This document shows positions 10,826-39,169 of a stretch of DNA of 64,000 nucleotides, one piece after another. The translations under genes and the position numbers were made by a program. A model generated the notes under the pieces. The model searched no databases, was not told the DNA's origin, and saw only the letters and a list, made by a program, of their open reading frames with translations. Numbering within the stretch: position 1 is the stretch's first letter; every line of letters begins with the position of its first letter. Origin of the DNA: Ditylenchus dipsaci (lineage: Eukaryota; Nematoda; Chromadorea; Rhabditida; Anguinidae); NCBI GenBank assembly GCA_004194705.1, contig SADC01001344.1, forward strand, positions 62,001-126,000, in the 5' to 3' direction.

Positions 10826-11762
10826 TTTGCGCCCTCAAAATGCTCATTTACGCCCTCAAATTAATTATTTACGCCCTCAAATTTGAAAATTGATCAAAAT
10901 GCTCATTTACGCCCTCAAATTGCTCATTTACGCCCTCAAATTTATTATTTACGCCCTCAAATCGATCAAATTGGGTGGAAATTCCCTATTTTAGATGGCA
11001 ATATTTTTAGAACTCGAATGTCTGACTGTGTAGACTTAAACTTTCCAAACCGGTATCTTCAGTTCCCCTGAGCCATTCTGTAGGAGAACGCATGAGGAGC
11101 TCACTCGAGTGACCCTGGGAACGGAAAAAATTTGCACTATATCGAGGTTCGCACTGAATCGGGGTTCCACTTTAGAGACTTTCAAAGACTTTTGACCAAG
11201 TCCATCGAACTCGAGGTCGCACTAAATCGGGTTTCGCACTGAATCGGGGTTTGACTGTACCAGAGAGAGAGAGGTAAGTTTTCTCAGGCGGAGGTGCACT
11301 GGTGATGGTACCTAGGTGAAGTACCTATGTGGGTACCAAGTGGTCGTCCACTTGGATCAAAATTTTTTTTTAACGTTTTTCATGTTCCAAAACCTGTTTT
11401 CTGGATTGATTCGGGCATGCTGAAGATGATTTGACGGTGGTAAAATGCCGTGTTCTCAAGTATTTTTTGAGTGTTGTGAAATAATTGATTTTGGTGAAAT
11501 CAATTATTCACCAAAACTCAAAATATACTCGAAAACACGGGATTTTACCACTGTCAAACCATCTTCAGCATGCCCGAATTAGTCCAGAAAACAGGTTTTG
11601 GAACATGAAAGATGTAAAATTTTTTTATGATATAAGTGAACGATCGGCTGGTTTCGCTGGTTGAGACTAAAAAATTTGAATTCCCGCAAAATTTTGGCTA
11701 AAATAAGCATTTTGATCGATTTTCAAATTTGAGGGCGTAAATGAGCATTTTGAGGGCGCAAA
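10826..11762. mobile_element. Element with TTTACGCCCTCAAA arrays at both ends
   Basis: The left end has six or more copies of ACGCCCTCAAA with spacers; the right end has the inverse (TTTGAGGGCGTAAATG). The interior holds a pogo-like CGAGGTTCGCACTGAATCGG segment (about 11140-11260) and a 230-bp palindrome at 11385-11615 (AAAACCTGTTTTCTGGA arms). Confidence 0.6.
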
Positions 11763-12054
11763 CCACTTATAGCCATATTTGTTGTCTCACGCGGATTTTT
11801 TGTATGTTTGTAAGACTTCAGCAAATGCTTGAAACATATTTCACTTTTACATAATGACGAATGAACATGTCAGTTTAGACCAGAAAAGTCATTTTATTCT
11901 TTTATATGGAATTGCTTAAACCAGCACAGTGTCTTCCATTTCCAGGAAAGAAAGCTTTGTGTGTTTGAAAATCCGAAGTGTTTCATTCAAGATATACTTC
12001 TGGTTTGAATTTTTTTTATTTATTTTGGTTGTGAAATATTCGTTTGAAAAATGG

Positions 12055-12292
12055 ACACTATTGAAATATACCCCTCTCAAAGAAGCTACTGGAATATACC
12101 CTCTCGAATTTTTTTTGTAGAGTACCTAAAACCACCATTTTTCAAAAAAGAAGCTGTGTAAAGTCCTTGTTAGTAATGGCCAGGCCCTGAGCCTAAGCAT
12201 ACGGGCCTAAGCCTAAGCCAAAGCCTTGTCCTGAATTATTGGGTGGGGTATATTCCAGTAGCGTTTTTTGGGAAGGGTATATTCCAGTAGCG
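12055..12292. mobile_element. GGCGCTACTGG-family element with GCCTAAGCC interior
   Basis: The left end carries two GGAATATACC units; the right end carries two GGTATATTCCAGTAGCG units. The interior AAAACCACCATTTTT and CCTAAGCC words match 5570-5840 and 35100-35245. Confidence 0.65.
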
Positions 12293-12522
12293 CGGAAAAA
12301 TGGATAAATTTTGGCAAGTTTACAAACACTTCGATTTAAATTTTTATTTATTGTTGAGCAACGCAATAATTTCTAAAACCGCAAACTAAAAGCTACAAAA
12401 ATGATTTTACATAATAAAATTTTAATGTAAGAATTTTGACACATATTTTTTTTGGCGCTACCGGAGTATACTCCCCCGCTCCCCCCCCTTTATTGTTAAC
12501 TGGGGCCTACAGCATTATGAAA

Positions 12523-12680
12523 CTCTGGTATCTGGTATCTGAACTCTGGTACATTTTTATGCATCCACAGTCACTTTCGAGTGATTTGTGTCTAAAGTAT
12601 GTGGGTGTGCGCATCTCAACCCCAAGCAACCAAGCGAGGCGCAGGGAGCTTGGTTGGTTAGTGATGCGCGCCCTCACGGG
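12523..12680. repeat. Structured repeat R1, copy 4, degraded
   Basis: It has the arm GTGTCTAAAGTATGTGGG and a GC-rich inner stem. The right arm is truncated and the splice-like word is lost. Confidence 0.7.
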
Positions 12681-12689
12681 ATGCTATGC

Positions 12690-14840
12690 CCTAGCTATTG
12701 CGAGCCTTCGCTCTCAAAGCAAAAAATTCAACGTTTGTCAAAAAAAATCATAAATGCTATTCCTGGCCCGAAAACACGATGTCTGCATCTTTCCAAAGCT
12801 AAAACGTGTGAAAAAGTAGTACAAACGTGATTTTGGATGAATCAGGAATGCGAAATTTCAGCCATCCAAAGCCACATCATAAATACAAAATCATGAGAAA
12901 AGGTTTTGTTAAGATAGATAAAACATGAATGTTTAAATTAGACGAAGTAATTAGGTTCTAAAAAATTTATACAGTTTGTCAGTTGTAATAGTTGGTCAAA
13001 TTTTTAGTCAAATATGTGAAACAATAGATTTTAACAAATACACATATATCTCTAGTCTCTTGGCAACTGTTTTTGTGGAATGGCCTGTTTGCACCCAAAT
13101 ATATTTTCCTCAGCACACAATCCATAATTTTCAGAGCTTAAGCCTAAACTACCGGCAAGTCCCAAAAAACGCCAATCTTCAAATTAAAATTTTATTGTCA
13201 CCTGCTAGAAAAAGGAAAAGAAAAAAAAAGAAAAAAAAAACAGAAAAATACCACACCGGAAAAATATAAAAATTTTAAAAATTGAGTTTTTTCACCAGTC
13301 TGTACATATAATCTCAACTTTTTTTACTTCTGACTTTTAGGGGGTAAAGCATGTTTTTGTCCCACTCGAAAAAAAGACTCAAAATGACCAAAAAAGTCTA
13401 AAAATCGGCACCTTTTCAGCGATTTTGCACATTTTGACCCAACATGATTATTTTAAAGTTCTCCGACTTGCCGGCCTCGTATTAACGATGGGCTTATTTT
13501 TAATGTTTCTAAAATAGTTTTTAAATGTCTCTTTGGTAATTTTTTAAGTTAAAATAATAAAAAAATCTTTGATTTCTCCACATAAAAATCTTTTTTTTTT
13601 CGATTTTTGACCAAAACCTTGATTTGCCTTGGTCAACTAAGGCAAAAAGTCGAATTTTGGTCAAAAAGTTGTCAATCAATTTTATTCAAAAAATTGTCCA
13701 TTCTTTATTTTTCTCTATCGCACCTGCCATTGACCTGGTTAGCTGTTAAAATCAAAAAAGATACTAAAGTCAGTGTTTAATATTCATATTTGAAAAAAAT
13801 TTTGGCATCAAAAATACAAATATTGAAAAAATTACGCAGTTTTTGGGGGTAAAATTACGCTAATTTAGTAATTTTCCAAAATTGTCGAGACAATACAGTC
13901 AACTATAATTTTAAAGATAATACAGTTAACTAAAAATAACTGTAAGTGCGGTACAGTTAAACATAAAAATACCGTTGAACATAACTCTAGGGGAAATAAA
14001 GATAGGCTAGATATGAATTATAAAGTAAAATCGATACATTAACGTAATTTTAATGGTTAAACTTAAGAGTCAATTTTTCAAAGCTACAAGCTCTAAATCT
14101 CGAGTTGAAATGCTATCATTTTGCAATGGCTGTATGCTAGAGCAGCCGAAAAAATCCACGCATCCACTACAACAAGAAGCCTGTCCTATATTATTTGAAT
14201 GAAAGGTGGCTTTAGTGAGGGAGTCTAGAGGTAGGTAGGGTGGACCGCATCGCTTGCTCTGTTTACTCAGTATTCGGTGTTTCAGTCTCAAAGAAGAGGC
14301 TTGCAGGCTGAGACTTGGCCCTCCTGCTTGCCCCTTCCCAATATTTGCTTTTTAGTTTGGGAGTGAGATGGATTTGGACTGGATTTCGGTTGAGGGCCTT
14401 GTAGTCGTAAGCAAAGATAGTTTTTGTTGACTGGTGGACTAACTAAAGTAAACTTAATAAAAACTACTACTACATGAAGTGGATAGCATATTTTGTCAAA
14501 TATCTAAGTTGGGGGTATTATAATGAAAAAATTTGATTGCGAATTGATATGATTTTGTATAAATGACATTTATATTTTCACCATCGTACATACATTTTGC
14601 AAATTTTTCGGTATTGTTAAGTTTGCATGGATAACTTTGGCATTTTAGCTGATTCAGCTGATCTAAATAAGGCGTTAAAGGATAAAAATTTTGATGGAGG
14701 ATGACGAAGCGAGTCTGCATCTCTTTGGACTATGTCGATAAAGACAACATACTAAAAGTAATGGAAATCGAAGAAGTTCAAGTGCAGTCGATAAAGCCTC
14801 CCACACTATAAAGTTACTTTAAGTGGTTGCGAGGGTATCC
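12690..14840. other. Gene-free stretch
   Basis: A purine-rich A/G tract lies at 13210-13255. ACAGTTAAC-type words occur at 13895-13980. Around 14090-14340 base composition is less AT-rich, but no frame is recognisable. Confidence 0.45.
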
Positions 14841-14846
14841 TTTATA

Positions 14847-15273
14847 CAGTCAACTCCCGATTTAGTGTACACTCCGAAAGTTCGTTCCCGCCTAGGGTCC
14901 GACACTTTTTTTACCCCGATTTTTGAAATCCTCTGTCAGTTGTGATTCGTCAGTCTAGTCCGAAATATCGCAAGGATTCCGATTTTGCCGATTGTTTCTA
15001 AAAAAATACTCCGATTTGCATTTAGACCCGCAACTTCCGATTTAGTGTACACCCTTTTTCAAATTTAGGTGTGCACTAAATCGGGGGTTGCGGGTCTAAA
15101 TGCAAATCGGAGTATTTTTTAGAAACGATCGGCAAAATAGGAATCCTTGCGATATTTCGGACTAGACTGACGAATCACAACTGACAGAGGATTTCAAAAA
15201 TCGGGGTAAAAAAAGTGTCGGACCCTAGGCGGGAACGAACTTTCGGGGTGTACACTAAATCGGGAGTTGACTG
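14847..15273. mobile_element. 427-bp pogo-like palindromic MITE
   Basis: The ends CAGTCAACTCCCGATTTAG and CTAAATCGGGAGTTGACTG are flanked by TA at 14845-14846 and 15274-15275. The arms match almost completely. The CGATTTAGTGTACAC word is also repeated at the centre. Confidence 0.85.
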
Positions 15274-15275
15274 TA

Positions 15276-17549
15276 TCGGGAATCGACTAGAGTTTGTTTA
15301 TACCAAAGCAGAGTGCGTCTTAGCAAAATTTGCATCATTTTGTTGAGACAAATAGAAATGATCCACGAATCAGATCGTGTCATTCCTCTTTAGCAGTGTT
15401 CGTAAATGTACTTTTTAGAAAGATTTGTTCTTTTTGGGACCCTAATATTTTTTATTTTGAAAATTCTAGCCTAAATTTTTTTTCGCATAAAAATAGCAAT
15501 AAGCACTGGATGAAATGGCACTTTTTGACGAAAAAAGGCCAAATTGTATATTTATTTTTTATTTCAATATTTTAAGCTACGTACCCTGCTTTTTAGTTTG
15601 TTAAACTTCATAATGGTGCACTCAGGCAACGATGTTAGTGTCATTTTAATTTATATAACTACGGGCTGCGGGTGTTCATTTTAACAATGTCTTGATAAAC
15701 CAGCACATTATTGAGCTGTGAACTGATTAATTGACAAAATCCATCGGCTGATATCGTTGACAAACCGACCCCTGGCCGCGCCTTAGGGATGCTTGTTTTT
15801 TCAAAGGTGGACTTTGTGGATTTAGTCCGAAAAATAAAATCTATGTGATATTTACCTATAAAAACAGTTGAAGCAAAAAAGAAATTTCAAAAGCTGTATA
15901 TCATCATCACCCAACCAACAGTAGCTTTCCTACAAGACTGTTTGCGCATAAAATATACAAACTAAGAGAAGCACAGTCTTTTGACTCCTAAGAGAAGTAG
16001 GAGTATACAATTGTGTTTGCCAGGTGAGTGAGTGTAGTCTTTGCCCAATCTTTCATTTTCTGTTATACTCAGGAATTGTTTGGATAAGTATTTAGTTAGA
16101 AGAGAAGACTGTACATTGGAAGAAGGTATGTACTCTACTTTTGTGACTAGTCTTTTGCAAACTTTGGCAGGTAGACAGGGGATCAGATTAAGTTGTGCAC
16201 AGTAAGTAGCGAAAATAAACTGCTCAATTTAAATGTAAGGAAAAGCGCCGCTACTGCGGCGAATAAAAGTACACAAAGAATCTTATAGTTTTATGAGGTC
16301 TGTGCGTATGCATTGTGGTTAATATATATAAACAACTTTTTGGCTTGTCAAATACCTTACTTTATCCGTCGAAAGGGTCATTACATCAAGGATTGACTGT
16401 ATTTTTTTTGAAATTGTTGATAGAGTCAAACCACGATTCAAAAGGGTTCCTCTTGGTCCTCCCTGTCAAATTTCTTATCAAAAATTGAATATATTGAGTT
16501 TATATAATTAAAACAAAAATGCATTGGAGACTACCATTGAAGTACCACTCAATTTCCATATGCCGTATTTCCTTTATAAACTCCCCATGAAAGGTTATTT
16601 TTCAACTCCAAATTTGAGGTCAAATTTGAAATTTTGAGTGCTCAATCAAAATCTGAAAAGCGTAATCAGGTAAACTCGTGGTAACTAATAAAACACAAAA
16701 AGCAAATGAGCGAAATCTTTGATCTAGGCTGAGATATGAGGTCCGTAGGATTTTATTAGAGCCTGGGGAGTATTTCCATATATTTAAATTCCATTAATTT
16801 ACCGTCACTCAATATCTTAAGCCAGGACTTCCAAGTGGAATAACTTTGATTCCAAATTGCTAATTTGTTTTGTTTAACTATGGAATGAAATCCGAAAATC
16901 AGAACTTTTCGAACGATTTTGCTGATTTTCGATCTAAATTGCTGATTCTGGAAGATCTTGACTTGGCAGCTCTCTCTTATGCAGTAAAAATAAATAAAAT
17001 TAAAATGCAAATATTATTTTAAATCGAGTGGGCTGTTAAATTAAAGCATGCCTCTAAATCGAGGGCCATTAGAATTAGGGAGGGCAAGCAGGGGGAGCAA
17101 CTTGCCACACTTTGAAAATTTTTCCACCTTTTTAAAAAATGAAAAGCGGCATTTTTGTCACCATTCCACCTTCTCAAAAAAAAATTGCTTACAATGCCAC
17201 CTTTTAGAAACGTTTTGCCGTTTTGTTTGGGTACAACTCCTTATGTTTCAGTCAGATTCAACCAATTAAGCCTAAGCGGCGGTTAAATCGAGATTTGACT
17301 GTACAAGTTTTTCACTAGTTTTTATTAAGAATACGAGATTTTCACAATACACACAAATAATGACTATATTTTATACTTATAAATGGTATAGTACAGAAAG
17401 AGAAAAGACTTATAAAAATTCGAGTTTTTGCGTACAATAAGAAGAAATAGAGACGAAATATTGTCGGGAAAAATACGAAATGTAGGATTCTGGTATGTGG
17501 ATAAAATGCTTTTAGCATCTTTGATAAATGATAAAGTTTATTAATTAAA
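15276..17549. other. Gene-free stretch downstream of KANK
   Basis: Single pogo-like ends occur near 16390 (GGATTGACTGTA) and 17285 (ATCGAGATTTGACTGTA), possibly the remains of one element. No gene. Confidence 0.5.
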
Positions 17550-17553
17550 TTAA

Positions 17554-17743
17554 AGGACCATGGTTTTTGCGCGCAGTGGCATGTGCGAAATTTGAATTGG
17601 CGGGGGACACTTCTCTTTCGTCTAATTCTGTACTCTTTCGAGTCATTCGAAACAACTCGAAAGAGTACACTGATAGACGAAAGAGAAGTGTCCCCGCCAA
17701 TTCAAATTTTTCACATACCACTGCGCTCAAAGAGCATGGTCCT
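17554..17743. mobile_element. TTAA-flanked palindrome, family T copy 2
   Basis: TTAA at 17550-17553 and 17744-17747. The sequence is nearly identical to 8967-9156, but the centre is in the opposite order. Confidence 0.85.
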
Positions 17744-18082
17744 TTAAGTAATTTTAATTTTATGCTGAAACAGCACAATACAGGTAAGAAAATAATTTAT
17801 TTTTACTTGTACAGTTAACTTCTGCAAAAACAAATAATTATTATGTCTTATCACATTTTTTACAAAAAAGTTTACAAGGCAAATTTATGGTGACCGGGCA
17901 AAAAGCTAACAAAAAGAAACTAGAAACAAAGTAATACATAGAAAACTATGATACAAATGTTTTTGTATTTATGCAAGAATATAGCTACTGGAAAAGTATG
18001 GTATTCAGCACTCGAATCAAACATTGGGCAACAATAAGTGAGCAGACTAAAAGCAAGGGAAAGTGATCGATGAAAAATACTG

Positions 18083-33322
<15,240 letters not shown>

Positions 33323-33338
33323 CTAAAGAGAAAGTTAA

Positions 33339-33557
33339 AGGACCAATCTAAATAATCCCCGCCAATTCAAAAAAAAATCGTATTCGTAGGGTTGCTGTAC
33401 GAATTTTTTTTATCGGGTTCTAACAAAACAAGGCCTAAAATTTAATGTTTGGGTTATTTTTGTTACAGAACCAATCAAAAAATCCGTACATAAATCCAAA
33501 GATTAGGAAAATTTTTTGAATTGGTGAGGGACAATTTAGAGCCCGTGATATGGACCT
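33339..33557. mobile_element. Family T element just upstream of KANK exon 1
   Basis: TTAA at 33335-33338 and 33558-33561, ends AGGACC and GGACCT. Interior CCCCGCCAATTCAAA and its inverse. It lies within 20 bp of the exon 1 acceptor. Confidence 0.75.
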
Positions 33558-33561
33558 TTAA

Positions 33562-34195
33562 ATAAGAGCTCTCTCTAATTGTAAAAATAGATTTTATAGT
33601 GTCGAATCTAAAACAAAATGGGCAACACTTTATTTGTACTATATTTTTCTTGTCCTGTTCTCTTTAATTTTCTGATCTTTATTAAAGAACAAGAAAAAAA
33701 CTAAGAAAAGAAATTAGGTACAAAAAAGTATTTATTCTAATAGAAGGCTACCCCCTAATGGGGGTTGAAAATTTGAAAAATAGGGGGTTGAAAAAAAATA
33801 GAAAGGTTAGTCTCCATTAGAAGGCCTCCCCCGCCCGAAGTGAGTCCGAAATTGATAATACCGAGAAATTTCGGAGCGCTTTGAACCGTGTTTTCGGATT
33901 TCCGGTACAGGGTGCTCCGGCTTTCTTTTCCATTAAAATGCACAAAATTTAGCAGTAACGTGCCATGTACCAAAACGTACCCCTGCATCTAATTTAATTA
34001 TAATAATATAATTATATGCGCAACGATGAGCATTTTAGCAAGGCACAGTGTTTGGATAAGTAAAAAATGTTATTTTAGTTCTAACCTAGTTTTTGCTATT
34101 AACATCAACAAAATAAGAAAACATTAGTGAAATATGCAATATCTAGCCTTTTACAACAACAAAAATAAAAAGAAATAAGGACTATTACTAAAAAA
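33562..34195. other. Gene-free stretch upstream of KANK
   Basis: No supported gene. If KANK exon 1 begins at its ATG the promoter would fall near here, but no motif is convincing. Confidence 0.4.
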
Positions 34196-34440
34196 GTGGT
34201 GAAGGAGAAGAAAACAGATCAATCTGTCAACTATAATCAAAGTTTCTTCTTGCAAACCCTCACTACTGCAGTCCGCAAAGGAGAAAAAATAAAAATGGTG
34301 GTAAGAAAAGCCATAGTAAGTAAGATAAACCGCGATCACCTTCCTTTACAAGGTAGGGGGATGTGTGACATTCATTTTATCTACATTCCTTTCCTGCAGA
34401 CACACCCATCGCGTGCATCCTGCACGCACTGCTGGTGAAT
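34196..34440 (+). CDS. Possible small two-exon coding unit, unassigned
   Basis: An open frame includes NQSFFLQTLTTAVRKGEKIK and runs into a strong donor, GCCATA|GTAAGT near 34315. A good acceptor (ttcctgcag) follows at 34400, and splicing continues in frame for about 12 codons to a stop. The first codon shown is not ATG. No homology is recognised. Confidence 0.25.
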
Positions 34441-34612
34441 ATAGCGGTTTAGAACCACCTAACCCATTGCTTGAAAGCAAGAAGGCCGGAAGGACTGATT
34501 TAATACAGAAGAGAGTGACCATAGAAATAAGGGAGAACATAAAAGCAAGAGAACTGTAGAGACAAGGGCGACAGTGCAGTCAGATGCAACTATACGGCTA
34601 GTTTGTAATATA

Positions 34613-35279
34613 CAGTCTACTCTCGATTTAAAGGACCCTGTCTCTTCCTTATCATGGCAATTTCAAAGGTTTGAAAGCGCGCGGGACCACATAGATTTTG
34701 TCAATGACAGTTGTGGAGCAGTGAAAGTCGTATATGTTGTCCGATCTGGCATTGTCAAGCGACGTTGGGCTGGACTAGTGAATGGTTCTAAGTTTTGAAC
34801 AAATTTTCAAATTTATTTTTTTAACAATCAGCGCAAACAAAAAAATAATTCGGAATTATTATTAAAAAAATGTGTGTGGTCCCGCGCGCATTCAAACCTT
34901 TCAAATTGCCATGATAAGGAAGAGACAGGGCCTTTTAAGGACAGAAGTTCATTCCCACCTGGGTCCGACACTTTTTTTACCTCAAACTTTTCTGTTTCAA
35001 TGGTCTGATTCCAAAAACTGCAAGGATTTTGATTTTGGCCATAATCTTTTTAGAAATTCAATTTTCTTTATTTAAAAAAGCAAAAACTCGGCGAAACGGG
35101 ACTATACCCTCCCCCTTCAAAAACCTTACTGGAATATATACCTCCCCCTCCCCAATCATTTAGGCTTAAGCTGAAGCCCTGGCCAGTACCAACATGACCT
35201 TTTTCAAAAAAATTCTAAAATGGTGGTTTTAGGTATCCGTAAAAAATCCCTTGAGTGTCCTTAAATCGAGAGTGGACTG
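34613..35279. mobile_element. Pogo-like element containing two nested elements
   Basis: The ends CAGTCTACTCTCGATTTAA and TTAAATCGAGAGTGGACTG are flanked by TA. It contains a family T palindrome (34632-34934, TTAA-flanked) and a GGAATATA-family piece (35085-35245). Confidence 0.75.
34632..34934. mobile_element. Family T palindrome nested in the pogo-like element
   Basis: AGGACCCTGTCTCTTCC faces GGAAGAGACAGGGCCT with TTAA at both sides. The inner arms hold TTTGAAAGCGCGCGGGACC and its inverse. Confidence 0.75.
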
Positions 35280-35284
35280 TAGTT

Positions 35285-37020
35285 TGCATCAACTTTTTTA
35301 TTGATTTTTTATGAACATATGCATTCCAGAGTTTCTATATGCAGTAAACCGGTTAGCTTGAGTTCACAAAATCTTTCATTTTTGAAAGCGGACTGTTTGG
35401 ATATGTAACCTCTTATTTGTCCCTTTCACCCTAATAAAGCCGATGATCTTTTTCAAATTTGTTCTCTCTTTTAATTTCGAAAATGTAATTTGGAAAAAAA
35501 CAAGCTTTTTCAAATTAAACACTTTTTCTACAAACGATGTAATTTTACCAGCTTCGCTGTGACTTCGGCCAACCAAATAAAATTCACGGAGTTATATTAT
35601 ATCGAGTTATACAAAGGCTAAAGTGCAAAATTGAATTTAGCCAAAAATCAGTTTTACATGGTCAATCCTTAATTTTTTTCAAACTAGTACTTTACTTTGA
35701 TATATCCATTATACTGACGCTGAACAAAATGATAATATAAAATTTTGTTTATGTTTCAGTTTTGTATGGGTGCAGGATGATAATAAAGAATAAAAGTGTG
35801 CCGAATGGATAGAAAGCACTAATAAATTTTTAATGGTTTTAAGAGAGAAGAAGATAAAATAATTTATGTTGCATCGTTGTTTAATATTTTCGAGAGCGCT
35901 GGCTCTCCTGGAAATAGAGAGGAATGTTAAAAGTATGAAAGATCTAAATTTAGGTGTCTTAGGTTTTCGGAGCCTCAATTTTTCAAATTTTTAGTCTACT
36001 TAGTATTGAACTCTAACAAAATTATTTAGTTTTTGCCAACTCTCCCTAGCCATACTTCTCATCATAAAAACCCTTTACACCAACGTCGACTCGCTTGTTG
36101 GAGTATTTTTTATTACTTCATCTGGTTCACGCATCTGATGTTTCATTTTCATTTCATTATTACTTCATTTTACCTTTTAATCATAGCTTAAACTAAATTG
36201 TCACGTATTATTTAACAAATTTCATCATGATGGAGAATATCTTTTCAATAACTGCAATTTCGTAGGAAATGTCTTCTATCAAAAACATATTACATTGTCT
36301 TATTTTATCTATTCTCCATCTAATTTGCGTTTTTTCTTGTATTGACATAATTAAATACAAAAAAGAATTCTTAGCCTTTTTGTAGATTTTGGTCTACACT
36401 TTACTCTGCAAAAAGGAAGCTAAAGAAGAATCACCGAAAAATCCATCTGAAAAAAGGTGTAACTTTCAAAACTTTTGTCTATTTACCAAGCTTAAGTTTT
36501 GCTCAAAATCATTAAGTTAAACCAGAAATGCTATGGCCCTTTTCTAAATATTGATTGGGGTTAAATTATTTTACAGAAACATACTGCAAATCAAACAAAT
36601 CTACTCTGGTGCGCTGTGTTATTCCCGTCTCTCAAATGACCTTGTATCCTTGTACAGTTGAAAATAACAGAAATGGTTTCCCACTAATACATAATGCAAT
36701 TTATTATAGGCTCTCGCAAAACCCAACAATTGCACACTTTTATTGTATTATTACAAAAGGTTTTGTAAGCAAAACCTATTGTCATGTCTTTTAAAGGAAA
36801 TTGAAAGGTGTGCAAGTGTGTGAAAATAGAACGTAGTTTAGCGTGAAATATTGACAAATCTTTTGCCTACAAAGAGGGGTATTATTGATCAATAGAAAGC
36901 AGGAACACAAAGAATAATGGCATTATATACTACCTCTGCACACAAATTTCGGGTGAAAATCAAAAATCTAAAAAGAAGGATCAGTAGAGCGGGTAAGAGT
37001 TAAGAAAATGTAATAAACAT
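35285..37020. other. Gene-free stretch
   Basis: AT-rich, no convincing splice-linked frame and no clear inverted repeat. Confidence 0.5.
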
Positions 37021-37026
37021 ATTTGC

Positions 37027-37231
37027 AAGGGCTCCGAATGAAAAATTTCAAAAAAGGACATTTGGGTAAAAAAGACATTTTGACTATTTTTGAAGTAAAA
37101 GGGTCATTTTATCCAGTGCTTATTGCCATTTTGAAGCGAAAAAAAAGATTTTGACTAAATTTTAAAAAATAAAAAAGATTTGGGGTGTCAAAAAAAGACA
37201 AATCTTTTTAAAAGGACGATTCGGAGCCCTG
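37027..37231. mobile_element. 205-bp hAT-type MITE
   Basis: The ends AAGGGCTCCGAAT and ATTCGGAGCCCTG are inverses but for one base. ATATTTGC is duplicated at 37019-37026 and 37232-37239. Confidence 0.8.
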
Positions 37232-37239
37232 ATATTTGC

Positions 37240-39165
37240 AGAATATTTCATCTGGCCTGAGATACAGATGCTGAAAGTCGAGATTAAGTCGAGGAAGTCG
37301 AGAGATTTTATTAGTAGGAGAGGCTTTATTAGAACATTTACGGTAGGTAATGCTACTGACACGGGAAAGCACGACCACCTCGTCACCTATCAAGAAACCT
37401 TATATACTAAAAGATATCTTTAACTGAGCTTGTTAGTCATCTGTAAACCAAATTTTTTAACACTCGGAGGACGCCCTGCAACAAAGGTATCTTCTGGCGC
37501 AGAAACTCATGCTGAACAACCTTGCAAAAATAGATTTTCTGTATCTCGAGACCGAAACTTGACAAAACACCTTTTTAAATTTGCACTGCTGAAAAAGTTG
37601 TGTTCAACTTAAAGACAAGGGTTAAGTGTAATTTTTAACACAGAAATACAAGTTTGAATATTTATCAGAACCGCCACAAATTTAGCTTTTAAATGGGCTA
37701 TAACGCGTTTTTGGAAATTCTTAATATAAAGCCTTAAAAGGTTGAAATATGAAAAAGTTTTACGACTAAAAAATGAACAATGTTATTCAAACCCATTTTT
37801 ATCGCTGAAATCCGTCTTACTAGAATACAATTTATATGTCAAAATGTAGCTAAGATTTAGGGCTTTAAAACGGTATATTATTTGTATGCAGTGCTGAAAT
37901 AAAATATGTATATAGAAGCATTTTTATCGAAGTGGAAAAAGTTAATGAAGGGTATTGCCACTGTAAAAAAACTGAAACCTATAAATCTGACACCGGATTC
38001 TTGTTCAGCGTACCCTATTTGCTTAAAAAACTGCTCTTACGTTTTGAAGTTGACTGTTATTTTTCAAATTCCGCTCGAGACAATAAATATTTGAATTAAC
38101 AAGTATTATGCTTGTTGAATATTTATTGTCTGTTTAGTGTTAAGGAGCTGTCTTGGCCAATATATTATACTTTAGAATTTGCTAAATGTAGCAACTTGAT
38201 AATCATAAAAATTATAACAAATGTGTAGGTATGGCGCAGTGGAAGCGGTTGACAATCTATTTTTCCGTAAAAGCCCAACTACGGGGGGGGAGGCCTATTC
38301 CAATTTTGAAGTCGCCTGCGTCGCCTTCTTTTTACCGTTTTCCTGTTTTATTTCCAAGATCCAAAAAGACTAAAGTGACACTCTGCTACAGTGACACCCC
38401 AAGGACGGTCCCGAGGGGTGTCCCAATATCGAAGTTTGACTGTATACACATATAAGCTTATGACGCAGTTCAAGAGGAACCCTTTATTGGCAACCCTTAG
38501 GGTTGCCAATTCATGGAAAGTTAACTGCATAATATCATATAAAGCAATTAATAACATTTTTCTGTAAACTTTATTTTTCTGCATTCTATGCTTTAAAATT
38601 GTAAGGCAGCACAATTTGCAAAAATCTAGTTTTTAAAAATACACAGTTGATAATGAACAAATACTGATAACACAACAAGGATATCCGCCTATTTACTTTT
38701 TTCCTTGACTGGATTCATTAGATTAATCAATTGACGAGAGAGAATAATTGGAACGACCCAAACCATAGATAATTATGGTCATTTCTCTGCTAAATTCAGA
38801 ATTTCACCCAGAAAGTTTTTAGAGCAAAAATCATTAGTAAATCAAGAAAACATGAAATAAAATACTAACATAAAATACTAGGAAGAATTTGAAACAGAAG
38901 AAAATTTAGTTTTGTTTCATGCTTGCTATTGCGTCAAGGCTGGAATTCGTATTCGCAGAAGAAAGCATTCTTGGAAAAATGCTGACTAGTTGATTAATCA
39001 TTGGAAAATAGCTTGAATAAATTGATTAAAAATGAAATAAAAAAGAGTGTTAAATATTTTAATGTATTTTTGTGAAAATTGCAACAAACAAATAAAAGGT
39101 CTGAACGCAAACAAACGTTATCAGTGAAGCTTCCATTTCATAAAACTTATTTTCAAACTATATTA
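37240..39165. other. Gene-free stretch with small repeat pieces
   Basis: GACACCGGATTCTTGTTCAGC occurs at about 37990. TATGGCGCAGTGGAAGCGG near 38231 resembles a tRNA A-box. At 38385-38442 there is a pogo-like CAGTGACACCCC / GGGGTGTC pair ending TTTGACTGTA. Confidence 0.5.
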
Positions 39166-39169
39166 AAGG

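Noticed and set aside
10820..10960. CRISPR-like repeat and spacer pattern
   Set aside because: The spacers are only 8-20 bases and the array is mirrored at 11720-11760, so it is the end of an element.
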